The notes under the pieces: model-generated
What the model saw: only the letters and a program-made list of their open reading frames with translations
The model's database searches: none
What the model was told of the DNA's origin: nothing
Translations under genes and position numbers: made by a program
NCBI GenBank assembly: GCA_030528555.1
Contig: JAUMYQ010000010.1
Location: 1 to 62,586, forward strand
DNA length: 62,586 nucleotides
DNA from: Porphyromonadaceae bacterium
Lineage (GTDB): Bacteria; Bacteroidota; Bacteroidia; Bacteroidales; Porphyromonadaceae
Direction: 5' to 3'
Shown here: positions 9,344-19,222 of the stretch, one piece after another
How the letters are laid out: the number at the start of each line of letters is the position of its first letter
Numbering within the stretch: position 1 is the stretch's first letter

Positions 9344-10205
9344 AGCGTTTGGGGTTTTCTTTTAGGTCTTTCATCAAAAGATCGGCACTGAGTGCTAGGC
9401 TGTCTAGTCTATTGTAGAGCGATGGATCGCTTAGTAATAGCCCTGCTGTGCCTTGCTTCGTAGAGAGCTGACTGCTCATGTTGCTTAGATTGGCACTTAG
9501 GATGTTGAGGTTGTGCATTAGTGTGTCTACGCGTATTTGCTCTACATGCTGTCCTATCGAGGCAAAGCTACTACTGGCTGTGCGGACGTTGCTCATGATG
9601 CCAGGCAGGTCGTTCATCGACCTATTGATCTTACCGATGGTTTGCTCTAGCTCTTGGCTTGTCTGTCCGAGGCTCATAAGCATTGTATCTATGCGTTTGT
9701 TAGATAGTAGCTCATTGAGGCGCTCGATGGTCTTTACTATTTGGGGCATAGTCTCGACTATCGATGGCAATATCTTCTCTGAGGCTACAGCCATCAGGTC
9801 TTGTGGTGCTTCGATAGATGGGATAGTATCGCCAGGGGAGATGTAACCAGGGTGAATTTTCTTGGTCATGAGTACTAACTCCGAGCCAGTTAGGAGGTTC
9901 TTTCGGATGGTTAGCTCTCCACCTTGGGGGATATTTACCTCAGGATCGATGGCTATGGTGACTACTGCCCCGTAACCACTGCTAGAGCGGTACTCAAACT
10001 CTACCTGGCGCACCGAGCCTACTTTGTAGCCACTGATGATGACAGGCGTAGCTTTGGCCACACCGTTGAGGTCGGCAAATTTGACATAGTAGATACTCTC
10101 CCTCTTGAATAGGTCTATCCCTTTGAGAAAGTTTAGCCCAATATAGCCCAGCGTAAGGGCTACGATGGTGATGATACCGATCTTAGCTTCTGTTTTTAGT
10201 TTCAT
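9321..10205 (-). CDS. MlaD-like MCE-domain protein
   Basis: An inner-membrane-anchored substrate-binding subunit of an Mla-type lipid transporter between the membranes. One N-terminal helix (IGIITIVALTLGYIGLNFL, residues about 9-27) is followed by a single MCE domain (YYVKFADLNGVAKATPVIISG to ITIAIDPEVNIPQG, about 39-115) and a long helical C-terminal region likely to oligomerise. Length of 294 residues suits MlaD-type proteins of this phylum. It overlaps the epimerase gene and lies 37 bp after the amidase gene. No MlaE or MlaF partner is next to it. Confidence 0.9.
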   Translation of the reverse strand: MKLKTEAKIGIITIVALTLGYIGLNFLKGIDLFKRESIYYVKFADLNGVAKATPVIISGYKVGSVRQVEFEYRSSSGYGAVVTIAIDPEVNIPQGGELTIRKNLLTGSELVLMTKKIHPGYISPGDTIPSIEAPQDLMAVASEKILPSIVETMPQIVKTIERLNELLSNKRIDTMLMSLGQTSQELEQTIGKINRSMNDLPGIMSNVRTASSSFASIGQHVEQIRVDTLMHNLNILSANLSNMSSQLSTKQGTAGLLLSDPSLYNRLDSLALSADLLMKDLKENPKRYVHFSLF

Positions 10206-10242
10206 TGATTAGAATGTCTAGGGGATACTGCTTCCGTCTTCT

Positions 10243-11397
10243 TTACTCTACTCGTCCGACATAGTTGCCGTCCTTGTCCATAGAGATGACGTAGGCATCC
10301 TTGTAGTACTTCTTAATTTGGGTACGTAGGTTGCGTGCCTCAGCGAGTGTCTTGAGATCACCTACCATGTAGCGGTATACATTTTTGTACTTCATCCGAT
10401 AGATTGGTGCGCCCAGGTGGGCAAACTTCTTGTCCTGTGTGTCGATAAGCTGTGGAATAGCCATGAACTGTACTCGATAGCTTGTGGCATTATTCCTATT
10501 ACCCTGACTTTCAGAGTAGGCTACTTTGGGTGCACTCTCCTTTATCTCAGTTTTTTTGACTTGAGAAGTAGACACTCCTATAGGTTCGGTTATAGGCTCG
10601 ATCTCGGTAGCGGAGGATTGCTGCGAGGCTGCGCCACTATAAAACTTTGCCACTGCCCTATACAGTGCTCTGGCGATAATAGCCTGACCCTCTTTGCTAC
10701 TGAGAAACTGTGCTTCGGCTTGGTCCGAGATGAAGCCTATCTCCGTCAGTATGCTTGGCATGGCACTTTGGCTAAGTACCCAGAAAGGAGCTTGACGTAC
10801 GCCACGGCTGCGCCTGCCTGCCTGCCGATATTGTGCCTCCACTAGACGAGCCAATTCGATACTACGCTCCTGGTAGGCCTCTTGCATGAGCTTGAAGGCG
10901 ATAAGGCTCTCGGAGCTATTGGGGTTGTAGCCCTTGTAAATGGTTTTATAGTTGTCCTCTAGCTCCATGACCTTATTCTCGCGAAGGGCTACACTCAGGT
11001 TGCTTTGTTGTTTGTCTAGCCCTAGCACATAGGTCTCTGTCCCCGAGACTGTGCTGGGAGCACTGTTTACATGGATGCTTAGGAAGAGCGATGCTCTATG
11101 ATTATTGGCAAAGTCGGCGCGCTGCTGTAGGCCCACGAACTTGTCCGTAGACCTTGTGTAGAGTACTTTTATATTGGGGTGGTTCGCCTTAATAAGTTCG
11201 CCTAAGTGCAGAGCTACACCTAGGGTAATATCCTTTTCCATGATGGAGCCTCTACGCGCTCCAGGGTCTTTACCACCATGTCCAGCATCGAGCACTACAA
11301 CGAAAGGATAAGACTTTGCCCACAATCGTCCACTGATGCTTCCTGCACATAGTATGTATAGAGAGAGTAGCAGTAGCGTCCGTATATTTTTGGTCAT
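10243..11397 (-). CDS. N-acetylmuramoyl-L-alanine amidase with SPOR domain
   Basis: A periplasmic zinc amidase of the AmiA/B/C type that cuts the peptide stem from peptidoglycan during cell separation. A signal peptide (about 1-27) precedes the Amidase_3 domain: VLDAGHGGKDPGA (zinc His), later SIHVNSA (zinc His) and the catalytic Glu in PSILTEIGFIS. A linker of about 60 residues rich in Ser, Thr and Glu leads to a C-terminal SPOR-like domain (YRVQFMAIPQ... to the end) that would bind denuded glycan at the septum. It is the first gene of the amidase-MCE-epimerase-comF operon. Confidence 0.95.
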   Translation of the reverse strand: MTKNIRTLLLLSLYILCAGSISGRLWAKSYPFVVVLDAGHGGKDPGARRGSIMEKDITLGVALHLGELIKANHPNIKVLYTRSTDKFVGLQQRADFANNHRASLFLSIHVNSAPSTVSGTETYVLGLDKQQSNLSVALRENKVMELEDNYKTIYKGYNPNSSESLIAFKLMQEAYQERSIELARLVEAQYRQAGRRSRGVRQAPFWVLSQSAMPSILTEIGFISDQAEAQFLSSKEGQAIIARALYRAVAKFYSGAASQQSSATEIEPITEPIGVSTSQVKKTEIKESAPKVAYSESQGNRNNATSYRVQFMAIPQLIDTQDKKFAHLGAPIYRMKYKNVYRYMVGDLKTLAEARNLRTQIKKYYKDAYVISMDKDGNYVGRVE

Positions 11398-11520
11398 GCC
11401 TATTCTTGTTAGTCTCAGCTAATTCGTTCGCATGAGCGAATGTAACACAAAGTTAAGCATAAATACGTACGCTTTTAGGGGTGGGCTTTTGAGTTGTGAT
11501 AACCTAATGTATATGAAAAG

Positions 11521-11569
11521 AGCATGGGCAGAGCACACCGATTTAGGTTTGTTCCCTGCCCATGTTTTT
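11521..11569 (-). terminator. Probable hemB terminator hairpin
   Basis: Arms CATGGGCAG (11523-11531) and CTGCCCATG (11556-11564), with a T-rich stretch on both sides, between hemB and the amidase gene. Confidence 0.5.
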
Positions 11570-11662
11570 AGATCAAATAGATCAAAGTTTCTATATTCTA
11601 TCTCGATGATACCCGATATATTAGCTCTAGCAAGTGATACTTGCTCTTGGAGTAAGGACGCG

Positions 11663-12634
11663 TCATCGAGCTAATAGTCGAGCGGCATCAGCTGCAAAGT
11701 AGGTAAGTATCATTTTTGCTCCAGCACGTTTGATAGAGAGAAGGCTCTCGAGGACGATGCGCTCCTCATCTATCCATCCCATACTTGCCGCAGCCTTGAT
11801 CATTGCATACTCGCCACTAACCTGATAGGCGGCCATGGGTATTGGAAACTTATGTGTGGCCTCCTTGATGACATCTAGGTAAGGCAGTGCAGGCTTGACC
11901 ATCACGATGTCCGCTCCTTCAGCGATATCTAGCTCTATCTCGCGCAGAGCCTCGCGTCCGTTGGCAGGATCCATTTGATAGGCACGGCGGTCTCCAAAGC
12001 TTGGTGCTGAATTCGCCGCATCTCTAAACGGACCGTAGAAGGCAGAGCTGAACTTTGCTGCATAGGACATAATGGGCATTTGTTCAAATCCCTCGGCATC
12101 GAGAGCTGTACGTATGGCAGCTATGCGTCCATCCATCATATCGCTTGGGGCAAGTATGTCTGCTCCTGCCTCGGCATAGGAGAGAGCTTGACGACAGAGA
12201 TAACCGAGAGTTTCGTCATTGATGACCTCACATTCGTGGATGATGCCACAGTGCCCATGGTCGGTGTACTCACACATGCATATATCGGCAATGACAATAA
12301 TCTGTGGTACGTCTCTTTTGATGGCACGGATAGCTTGCTGTATGATACCATCTGGGCTGTAGGCTTCGCTACCAGTGGCATCTTTGGTCTTGGGGATGCC
12401 GAAGAGCATTACGCCCGAGACGCCAAGGCTATGTAGCTCTCGACACTCTTTTATTAGCTCATCTATAGATAGGCGATACTGCCCAGGCATAGAGCTAATC
12501 TCCTCTCTGATACCCGAGCCGTGTATGACAAAGAGGGGAGCAATGAAGTCGCTGGGGCTAAGGCTTGTCTCGCGCACCAGCGTGCGCAGCGCCTCGGTGC
12601 GCCTAAGGCGACGTAGTCTTGTCTGTGGATACAT
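11663..12634 (-). CDS. hemB: Porphobilinogen synthase (5-aminolevulinate dehydratase)
   Basis: Condenses two 5-aminolevulinate molecules to porphobilinogen, the first common pyrrole of haem, sirohaem and cobalamin. Both Schiff-base lysines are present: Lys194 in MSYAAKFSS and Lys247 in [10 protein letters not shown]. The active-site metal Cys ligands are in [14 protein letters not shown] (Cys119, Cys121, Cys129), the zinc-type arrangement. The 323-residue length is normal. It stands alone here, but its product would feed the corrin pathway encoded at 50-61 kb. Confidence 0.98.
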   Translation of the reverse strand: MYPQTRLRRLRRTEALRTLVRETSLSPSDFIAPLFVIHGSGIREEISSMPGQYRLSIDELIKECRELHSLGVSGVMLFGIPKTKDATGSEAYSPDGIIQQAIRAIKRDVPQIIVIADICMCEYTDHGHCGIIHECEVINDETLGYLCRQALSYAEAGADILAPSDMMDGRIAAIRTALDAEGFEQMPIMSYAAKFSSAFYGPFRDAANSAPSFGDRRAYQMDPANGREALREIELDIAEGADIVMVKPALPYLDVIKEATHKFPIPMAAYQVSGEYAMIKAAASMGWIDEERIVLESLLSIKRAGAKMILTYFAADAARLLAR

Positions 12635-12866
12635 ATTGGTTGTGTTACTTAGTTTGGGGTGTAAAGATACGGAGTATTGATTAGCTGATGATAATAAACT
12701 CTCTAGCTACATCTGTCTTACGCTTTTGAGAGGGCGTTATTTAAAAGATGGGGATGTAGATCATCGTGCCATACTAATCTGAGAGACCCAAGCCAGAAAT
12801 GAGGTCTGAGGATACCTGTATGGAGATAAGCTCGTCTTGAAGTCATACAAGCTCTTTAGAGGTAAG

Positions 12867-13442
12867 CTATCTAACGAAGCGGTAGTGCCATTGGTCTTTG
12901 GGTAGTTTCTCTCCATCGAGATAGAAGGTACGCTTCATGGAGTGAGGGCCTAGCTCCTTGGTCCAAGTGGCTTTGTTGACGACACGTAGGCTATTTGTCG
13001 TCTCATCTTGCCAGTGTAGCGTGATAGTTTTGTCCATTTCTTGGCCACCATCGAACTGACCAAAGTGTATTTCCCACTCCTTTGTAAGATAATCTTGATA
13101 GAAATAGAAGCCGTAGAAGTGAGCTAAATAGGCTCGAAATTCGGGTTTGTTGGCAAGATTTTCCAGCGGATATACTTTGCCATCCATCTCTATCCTGATG
13201 TTTGTCTTCGTGATGCTTTCGGGGTGATTGGGTTCAATGAGGTTCGCTCCCGAGTTGTTGACCACTTTAATACGGAAAATAATAGGCATGTAATCTACTA
13301 TTAGTTCCCCATAGGGGTCTTCAGTATTTTTGCCCTTGGGCTCATTTGTGTTCTTTTCGCAGGCAGATAGTGTGAAAACGAGTAGCCCCAAAAGGAGGCC
13401 TAGGATGAGGTCTTTGCCTTTCCACAGTGTTAGGTGTCGCAT
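12867..13442 (-). CDS. Hypothetical lipoprotein
   Basis: A 191-residue protein with a lipoprotein signal (GLLVFTLSAC, Cys at about 28) and a charged, Asn/Lys/Glu-rich linker. The rest reads as beta-strand-rich, for example IIFRIKVVNNSGANLI and IRIEMDGKVYPL, and ends DQWHYRFVR. No family is recognised. Likely anchored to the outer membrane by its lipid. It is separated from hemB and from the TonB receptor by more than 200 bp, so probably monocistronic. Confidence 0.75.
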   Translation of the reverse strand: MRHLTLWKGKDLILGLLLGLLVFTLSACEKNTNEPKGKNTEDPYGELIVDYMPIIFRIKVVNNSGANLIEPNHPESITKTNIRIEMDGKVYPLENLANKPEFRAYLAHFYGFYFYQDYLTKEWEIHFGQFDGGQEMDKTITLHWQDETTNSLRVVNKATWTKELGPHSMKRTFYLDGEKLPKDQWHYRFVR

Positions 13443-13628
13443 AACTGTTAGTTTTTTAGATTATTGGTAATGTATTTATTTCGATAAAGTTATAGAAATT
13501 TGAGAAAATAGGTTATCGTCTGGCTTATGCTTTCGTAGTCTTCACATGATATTTTGCCATCTGAGGAAGATCAGACGACACAATCTAGGAGGGGTGTGTC
13601 GGCCTAAGAGTGGATGGGGCTACAGATC

Positions 13629-13666
13629 AAAAAAGAGGCTGGGCATACATGCCCAGCCTCTTTTTT
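13629..13666 (-). terminator. Terminator of the Oar-like receptor gene
   Basis: Perfect 18-bp stem (13629-13646 with 13649-13666) and a 2-nt loop; the A run on one side gives a U tract in minus-strand RNA. Confidence 0.85.
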
Positions 13667-13689
13667 ATGAGATACTCTAGCTAATCGGA

Positions 13690-16600
13690 CTAGAAGATGT
13701 ACTTAAGACCAACCTGAGCCCTCCAGCGAGAGGATATATTGGACTGCTCCCACAGAGAAGACAGCGGAGTGAAGGTATACTTACCTCCCCTATATCCCAA
13801 GGGATTGATGGCATCGTACTGTACAAAATGACTTAACCCCCATCCACGGTCAATTAGGTTGCCGATGTTGATGATATTGGCATTGAGCTGTAGCGTATGA
13901 CGGCGACCTGCAACATTGATGAAGAAGTCTTGAGAGAAGTGTAGATCAAACTGATTGACGAAAGGAGTTACAAGACCATTACGTTCGATGTAGCGGCCGC
14001 GCTGCTCGGCTAGCTCGGGGTTGTTATTGATGAAGTCTTTGAACTGCTTACGTTGCTCCTCGGCCTCGGCCTCTACGACCGTCTTCTTGGAGAAAGCGAG
14101 ATACTTGGTACGCTGAGTGAAAGGCATAGCATCGATCTCGGCATCCGTAGGTACGTAGAGTAGGTCGTTGCCCCAAGCTCCATCGCCGTTGAGGTCGCCA
14201 TTGGTTACGATGCTGAAGCGATTGCCACTCTGTCCGTTGTAAACGAGACCGATGGTTGTGGCGAAGTGCTTGCCATACTCCACTCGATAGCTAAGATTAC
14301 CCACGATGCGGTGACGCATATCGAAGTTACTGTGGTATAGCTCGTCCATGGCATCACCGTAGAAGCCTTGAGTATACTCCCATACACTCTTGGCTTGGCT
14401 GCTAGAGCCATCGTTTACGCTCATAGCTCGTCCGTAGGTATAGGCCAGAGATGCGCTCAGACCGAAGTCGAACTCCTTACTCAGGGTCGTAGTGAAGTTG
14501 TACGTATATCCCTTGTTTGTATTCTGTAGCAGGATGATGTCGCTAAAAGTTTCGGGATCTACCTTTTCATAAAGAGGACGCTCGAGATCACCCTGAGAGA
14601 GGGTCTTGCCCGAGATGCGGTTATTGAGGTTGCGTACTACGATGTTGTTGAGGTTGTAGGTAAGCATACCCTCCATAACAGCTTTGATATCTCCAGGTAA
14701 CACTGCCTCGAAAGCAAGGTTGAAGCGTGCCACTTGTGGGAACTTGAAGCTCTGAGCCACAAGGTTAATCTCCGAGGTACGAGCTGCAGCGAATTGGTTG
14801 TTCACATCAGGATTGAAGCGCAGGTCCTTGGCTGCCTTGCCACTTAGGCTTAGGCGAGTAAACTCAAGACCTGTGTTGCTGAAACTGTTCGACATCCAGA
14901 CGAAGGGAATACGGCCTGTGAAGATCCCAGCTCCACCACGGATGAGGTATTTGCGCTCCTCGTCTACTTGATAGCGGAAGCCAAGGCGTGGCGACCATAG
15001 AGGCGTTGTGCTGGGCATCATGTGGTTCGCTACACCATGCTCCTTGGCGATAGCACTTTGGTTGAAGGTGTCATTGGCCCTTGGATGCTCAAAGAAGAGA
15101 GGTACATCTACACGAAGCCCGAGAGTGAGGCGCAGATTGCTGTTTACCTTCCACTCATCCTGGAGGTAGAAGCCTAGCTGTGCAGCCTGAAACTCTGGTG
15201 CATAGCGAGGGTCTTTGGTAACATCTACGTTGGCAAATGAATAGTCATAGCGGTCGGGACCCTCTTCGAGGCTCTTACCTGCAGCATCGAAGGTACCTAT
15301 CTTGTAGAACTTATCTGCCGTGTCGTAGCGGTATGCACCGTAGTTTTCGCGGATGAATAGGTTCTGCATGCGGAACAGTTCATTGTGCGTACCTAGGGTC
15401 AGGGCATGGTTACCAATGCTCCAGCTAAAGTTGTTAGTCAGGGTGAAGATGTCTTGGTCGAGTCTGTTGGCCATAGAGAAACGCTCTGTACCAAACTGTA
15501 CTTGGCGGTTGTCATCTATATTTACCTGGACGTAGGGAAGAGGTTTGCCCTCTGGTGTGCGGAAGTCTCGTACTCGAGTATAGCCCAGACGCAGCTCGTT
15601 GTTCTTACCTCGCCCGAAGTTTGAGTTGAGCTCACCGACAATGGAGTGCGTCTTATTGTTCATCGTGTAGCCGTTGTGGTTGAGGCGCAGTAGGTTGCTC
15701 GAGCGGCCAAAGATGTAGTTACTGCCCTGCACATAGCTGTAGCGCAGGTTGAGGCGGTGGGCTTGGTTGATATTCCAATCGATACGTGCCAGGGCCTTGT
15801 AGTTGGTCATCGGGATGTCCTTTTTGGCATATCCGCCACCATCGTACCCTCCTGATATCTTTTTGATATGCTCGATGAGCGGATCAATCTCCTCAGCCTT
15901 GATGGCAGACCCATCGCCTACGTTAAAAGAAGTCTGGGTCTTGCGATCTACATATTCCCCATTGACGAAGAAGAAGAGCTTATCCTTGATGATAGGACCA
16001 CCGAGTGTGAAGCCAAGCGTATTTTCCATCTGCTTGTCTAGCTTGGTGCGTTTGGCAACATCCGCCCCAGCTGTCGTACCGTAGAAGTCTTGGTTATGGA
16101 AGTAGTCGTAGGCTGATCCTCTGAATATATTTGATCCGCTCTTGGTGATGGCGTTGATACCTCCGCCTGTGAAACCGCCCTGGCGTACATCGAACGGTGC
16201 GATGACTACCTGTAGGGCTTCAATAGCTTCCAGAGAGATAGGGTTAGCACCAGACTGACCGCCATTGGTTCCCGATCCAGATAGACCAAATACGTCGTTG
16301 TTTACGGCTCCGTCTATCTGGAAGCTGTTGTAGCGATTACTACTACCAGCAAAGGAGATACCTGAGTTCGTTATATTAGCTTGGGGTGTTAGTTTGGCAA
16401 TGTCCATGATGCTACGGCTCACCGATGGTGTACGGTCGATAGCAGTACGGTCGAAGCTGCTAGCTGCCCCCATACGAGTACCTGTTAGGTTGTGGTTCTT
16501 CTGTGCCGTTACGATTACTTGCTCGAGAGCTCGAGAGTCGTCCTTGAGCTTGGCATTGATAGTCTCCGTCTCACCGAGAGATAGCGTCACGTTGTTGAGG

Positions 16601-16878
16601 ACAACGGTGCGATAGCCGATGTAGGAGATCTCTACAGTGTATGGCCCTCCTGGGCGCAGACCAAGGAGGCTAAAGTTACCCTTTTCGTTGGTTGCTGCAC
16701 CGTAGACTGTACCTGTGGGCAGGTGTTTGGCTACGACAGAGGCACCGATGAGGGTCTCACGCGTGGCTTCATCGGTAATCGTACCATTGATGCCAGAGCT
16801 CGTCACCTGCGCAGTTGCTTCGCTTAGCGGAGCTAATAGCAGCAGTGTGGCAAACAAACGTAGTAGATACTGCTTCAT
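13690..16878 (-). CDS. Oar-like TonB-dependent outer-membrane receptor
   Basis: A 1062-residue outer-membrane beta-barrel protein. A signal peptide ends near SEATAQ; residues about 28-115 form a carboxypeptidase-regulatory-like domain (GTITDEATRETLIGASVV to LIGYRTV), then comes the plug with ALEQVIVTAQKN and the Oar-type segment VIAPFDVRQGGFTGGGINAITKSGSN. The barrel ends in an aromatic C-terminus (AQVGLKYIF). Oar-type proteins differ from SusC in lacking a SusD partner, and none is next to it. Ligand unknown; Oar-like proteins are major outer-membrane proteins in Porphyromonas and relatives. Confidence 0.93.
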   Translation of the reverse strand: MKQYLLRLFATLLLLAPLSEATAQVTSSGINGTITDEATRETLIGASVVAKHLPTGTVYGAATNEKGNFSLLGLRPGGPYTVEISYIGYRTVVLNNVTLSLGETETINAKLKDDSRALEQVIVTAQKNHNLTGTRMGAASSFDRTAIDRTPSVSRSIMDIAKLTPQANITNSGISFAGSSNRYNSFQIDGAVNNDVFGLSGSGTNGGQSGANPISLEAIEALQVVIAPFDVRQGGFTGGGINAITKSGSNIFRGSAYDYFHNQDFYGTTAGADVAKRTKLDKQMENTLGFTLGGPIIKDKLFFFVNGEYVDRKTQTSFNVGDGSAIKAEEIDPLIEHIKKISGGYDGGGYAKKDIPMTNYKALARIDWNINQAHRLNLRYSYVQGSNYIFGRSSNLLRLNHNGYTMNNKTHSIVGELNSNFGRGKNNELRLGYTRVRDFRTPEGKPLPYVQVNIDDNRQVQFGTERFSMANRLDQDIFTLTNNFSWSIGNHALTLGTHNELFRMQNLFIRENYGAYRYDTADKFYKIGTFDAAGKSLEEGPDRYDYSFANVDVTKDPRYAPEFQAAQLGFYLQDEWKVNSNLRLTLGLRVDVPLFFEHPRANDTFNQSAIAKEHGVANHMMPSTTPLWSPRLGFRYQVDEERKYLIRGGAGIFTGRIPFVWMSNSFSNTGLEFTRLSLSGKAAKDLRFNPDVNNQFAAARTSEINLVAQSFKFPQVARFNLAFEAVLPGDIKAVMEGMLTYNLNNIVVRNLNNRISGKTLSQGDLERPLYEKVDPETFSDIILLQNTNKGYTYNFTTTLSKEFDFGLSASLAYTYGRAMSVNDGSSSQAKSVWEYTQGFYGDAMDELYHSNFDMRHRIVGNLSYRVEYGKHFATTIGLVYNGQSGNRFSIVTNGDLNGDGAWGNDLLYVPTDAEIDAMPFTQRTKYLAFSKKTVVEAEAEEQRKQFKDFINNNPELAEQRGRYIERNGLVTPFVNQFDLHFSQDFFINVAGRRHTLQLNANIINIGNLIDRGWGLSHFVQYDAINPLGYRGGKYTFTPLSSLWEQSNISSRWRAQVGLKYIF

Positions 16879-16917
16879 ACTTACAAAAATTAGTTAGTGA
16901 AATAGGGATAATACTCC

Positions 16918-16969
16918 AAAAAAAACAGACGGATACGCATCACTCATGGAGTGAGCCGTATCCGTCTGT
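16918..16969 (-). terminator. rpsP terminator
   Basis: A 13-bp outer stem (16925-16937 with 16957-16969) and an inner CACTC/GAGTG stem. Plus-strand AAAAAAA at 16918-16924 becomes a U tract on the minus strand. Confidence 0.85.
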
Positions 16970-17014
16970 CTATGTTGTGAAACATCGGCAAAACCGGTTA
17001 GAAAGTTTTAAGCC

Positions 17015-17554
17015 TTATTCTGCTGCTGCCTCTTCGCTTTGAGTTTCTTCTGTTGCAGCTTCTTCTGCGGCAGCGAGTGCCTCAGCCGCTGCAGCGGCAG
17101 CTCTCTTTTGTACTACCTGAGCAGCTTTGGCCTTGTTGGCTGCTTGCTCTGCTTCGAAGGCCGTCTTGGCAGCGTTTAGTTTCTCTTGCTTTAGGTTTGC
17201 CTTGAGCGTACCGAGGCTTGCCTCACGTTCCTTGGTCCAAGCCTCAAATTTGGCTTGAGCTGTCTGCTCATCGAAAGCTCCCTTCTTGATACCCCCCTTG
17301 AGGTGCTTCATTAGGAGAACACCCTCACGAGACAGGATGTTGCGGGCCGTGTCGGTAGGCTGTGCACCATTCGTAAGCCAATAAAGTGCGCGCTCGAAAT
17401 TTAAATCTACTGTGGCAGGATTGGTGTTGGGGTTGTACGTACCAATCTTCTCAATAAATTTACCATCTCGTGGCGCTCTACTGTCTGCAATCACGATCTT
17501 GTAAAAAGCATAAGCCTTACGACCATGACGCTGCAATCTGATTTTAGTTGCCAT
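17015..17554 (-). CDS. rpsP: 30S ribosomal protein S16 with long C-terminal extension
   Basis: S16 binds 16S rRNA early in small-subunit assembly. Residues 1 to about 80 are the S16 domain ([40 protein letters not shown]). The remaining 100 residues form a helical, Ala/Glu/Lys-rich tail ending SEEAAAE; most bacterial S16 proteins stop near 80-90 residues, but long tails are usual in Bacteroidota. A perfect promoter lies just upstream, and a terminator follows, so the gene is monocistronic here, without the rimM-trmD-rplS genes seen in Proteobacteria. Confidence 0.97.
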   Translation of the reverse strand: MATKIRLQRHGRKAYAFYKIVIADSRAPRDGKFIEKIGTYNPNTNPATVDLNFERALYWLTNGAQPTDTARNILSREGVLLMKHLKGGIKKGAFDEQTAQAKFEAWTKEREASLGTLKANLKQEKLNAAKTAFEAEQAANKAKAAQVVQKRAAAAAAEALAAAEEAATEETQSEEAAAE

Positions 17555-17600
17555 TACACTGTGATATTAAAATTCTTGCTCGCGTTATTGCTTGCGAGCG

Positions 17601-17631
17601 CAAAGGTAATACTATTTATCTGACTGACAAA
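17601..17631 (-). promoter_or_regulatory. rpsP promoter, TTTG-N19-TACCTTTG
   Basis: On the minus strand TTTG (17628-17631) and TACCTTTG (17601-17608) are separated by exactly 19 nt, a full match to the Bacteroidota consensus, about 50 bp before the rpsP start codon. Confidence 0.85.
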
Positions 17632-17651
17632 GAGCATTCCTTTGGGCTCTG

Positions 17652-17741
17652 TCACTTCGAGGTTAATCCTGCTCGATCTCCTAGCCCAAGCTCCTCTAGC
17701 CATCTGGCTACATCGAATGATGGACAGGCTTTCTGCGCTAC
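17652..17741 (-). pseudogene. Readthrough tail of the interrupted amidase
   Basis: After the TAG at 17742-17744 the same frame continues for 29 codons to TGA at 17652, reading VAQKACPSFDVARWLEELG. KACPSFDV is the conserved end of Amidase_2 domains and carries the catalytic Lys and the zinc-ligand Cys. This shows that the full gene ran from 18320 to 17652. Confidence 0.85.
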
Positions 17742-18320
17742 CTAATAGTGCCCTACGATGCCTACCTCGGGATGCTTCTGGGCGAAGGCTCGGATATACT
17801 CCTCCAGGGCTCTGCGTTGTGGATCCGTGCGTGTGTCGGCTGGCTTGCCGTGCTTGTCTAGCCCACCAACGTAAACGATATCGCGGCTAATATGATTATA
17901 TCCCATCGCACCATAGGTTATTTCATTGGGATCCACGTAGTCATCTTCATCGTTGGGTCTTAGTCGCTCTATCCTACTATCCAAATGTATCATGTCTGTA
18001 TAGCCAACCCTGGCCCAACCTCTGCCTTGAGGTCTAGGCGAAGTGTGGAAGCGACGTACTTGCTCGCCCGTCATCGTTTGCCCATCTTTTGTGGCGGTGC
18101 AATGGATGAATAGGTACTGCACCCGAGGTCGAGTGAAGTAATTGATCAGCGGAACGAGGTGCCCACGGAAGTAGTAGATACAGAGAGCTAAGATAGCAAG
18201 AGCTATACTCCAGACTAGAAGCCTAGACAGCCTACTTCTCTTTTTGCCCCTGAGCCGACTTTGGGGGCGTTTGCTCCGCCTAGATCTGACGCATGAGTGC
18301 GAGTAAGTTTGCATTTTCAT
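17742..18320 (-). CDS. Membrane-anchored N-acetylmuramoyl-L-alanine amidase cut by an in-frame TAG
   Basis: A 192-residue ORF with a very basic N-terminus, one membrane helix (LLVWSIALAILALCIYYF, about 34-51) and a T7-lysozyme-like Amidase_2 domain in the periplasm. It has the first zinc His in LFIHCTATKDG and the second in GIVGHY, but the ORF stops right there. Downstream in the same frame is KACPSFDV, the missing Lys and zinc Cys. The stop is most simply a CAG to TAG change, since Gln often occupies this place in relatives as I remember them. As it stands the product lacks a zinc ligand and should be inactive unless the amber codon is read through. Confidence 0.85.
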   Translation of the reverse strand: MKMQTYSHSCVRSRRSKRPQSRLRGKKRSRLSRLLVWSIALAILALCIYYFRGHLVPLINYFTRPRVQYLFIHCTATKDGQTMTGEQVRRFHTSPRPQGRGWARVGYTDMIHLDSRIERLRPNDEDDYVDPNEITYGAMGYNHISRDIVYVGGLDKHGKPADTRTDPQRRALEEYIRAFAQKHPEVGIVGHY

Positions 18321-19025
18321 GATGTGTTCCTGTCCATAACCTCGTTACCGTTATTAATCAAATGTCGTAGCAAACTTAGAAATAAACGTCAAAGCCAAAA
18401 TCCTTTTATCACGGAAATATAGTAATGATTGGCTGTGAGATGTCGTCCAATATCATTTGTTCATTTGGAGGTTGACAAACGAAGGGAAAAGGAAATCGGG
18501 GGGTAAAGTGGAGGATGATGGGATGAGATTTTGATAGGCCAAGGAGGCTGTTTGGGGTTTGATTTCGTGTTTTCTTAATCATTTGTTTTTGAGTGTATTA
18601 AGAAAATACTCGAAGGGCTGAAAAAATGTTCCCGAACTTTCAAAAAAAACTTCCCGAACTTTTTCCAAAAAGTTCGGGAACTCCGAGAAAAAAGTTCGGG
18701 AGCATTTTTTCGGGTATTCCCGATGTTTTTTTGAGGCTTGCCGAGAGGGTGCGTAGAAGCCCTATCATGTGTCCAGTTTTGTTCCCTTCGGAGCATATTA
18801 GTATCCGTGGATTTGGTGCTTTGGAAAGGATATTGAGCTTGTGGCGAGGAGGGGAAGGTATAGGAGGACTTCAGTGTACATATATATAATGTGTGGGATG
18901 CTCTTATGATACTATCGTCTTGTTGCTTTGGTCCTAGTTGGATCTGTTGAGGCCTTGTCCTAAAAAAGCAGGTGGCAACCGACTCACGTCGCCTGCCACC
19001 AAATTATTGAAAAACAAAAAGAGAG
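18321..19025. other. Intergenic region with hairpin repeat copy B
   Basis: About 700 bp without a supported gene. It holds the repeat at 18621-18732; short ORFs crossing it are artefacts of the repeat. Confidence 0.6.
18621..18732 (+). repeat. Dispersed intergenic hairpin repeat, copy B
   Basis: Same orientation as copy A. Its core hairpin is TTCCCGAACTTTTT-CC-AAAAAGTTCGGGAA, so one stem pair and the loop differ from copy A while pairing is kept. Confidence 0.85.
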
Positions 19026-19099
19026 CGCTTTCTCTTGGGCTCGAACCAAGGACCCTCTGATTAACAGTCAGATGCTCTAACCGACTGAGCTAAGAAAGC
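19026..19099 (-). tRNA. tRNA-Asn (anticodon GTT)
   Basis: Acceptor GCTTTCT pairs with AGAAAGC, D stem GCTC/GAGC, anticodon stem TCTGA/TCAGA with loop CTGTTAA, T stem CTTGG/CCAAG with loop TTCGAGC, discriminator G. CCA is not encoded. Confidence 0.96.
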
Positions 19100-19127
19100 G
19101 TTTCCGTTACTAATCCGTTCGCGTGTG

Positions 19128-19160
19128 CAAAGATAAGGCGTTTTTTTCGAAACCTCCAAA
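19128..19160 (-). promoter_or_regulatory. tRNA-Asn promoter, TTTG-N21-TATCTTTG
   Basis: Minus-strand TTTG (19157-19160) and TATCTTTG (19128-19135), 21 nt apart, about 30 bp before the mature tRNA. Confidence 0.7.
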
Positions 19161-19222
19161 TCCTTGGGGAAATAATTTGTGCTAGTCGTCCAACGATGTT
19201 CTACGTTGGCATGGCCGATTCT

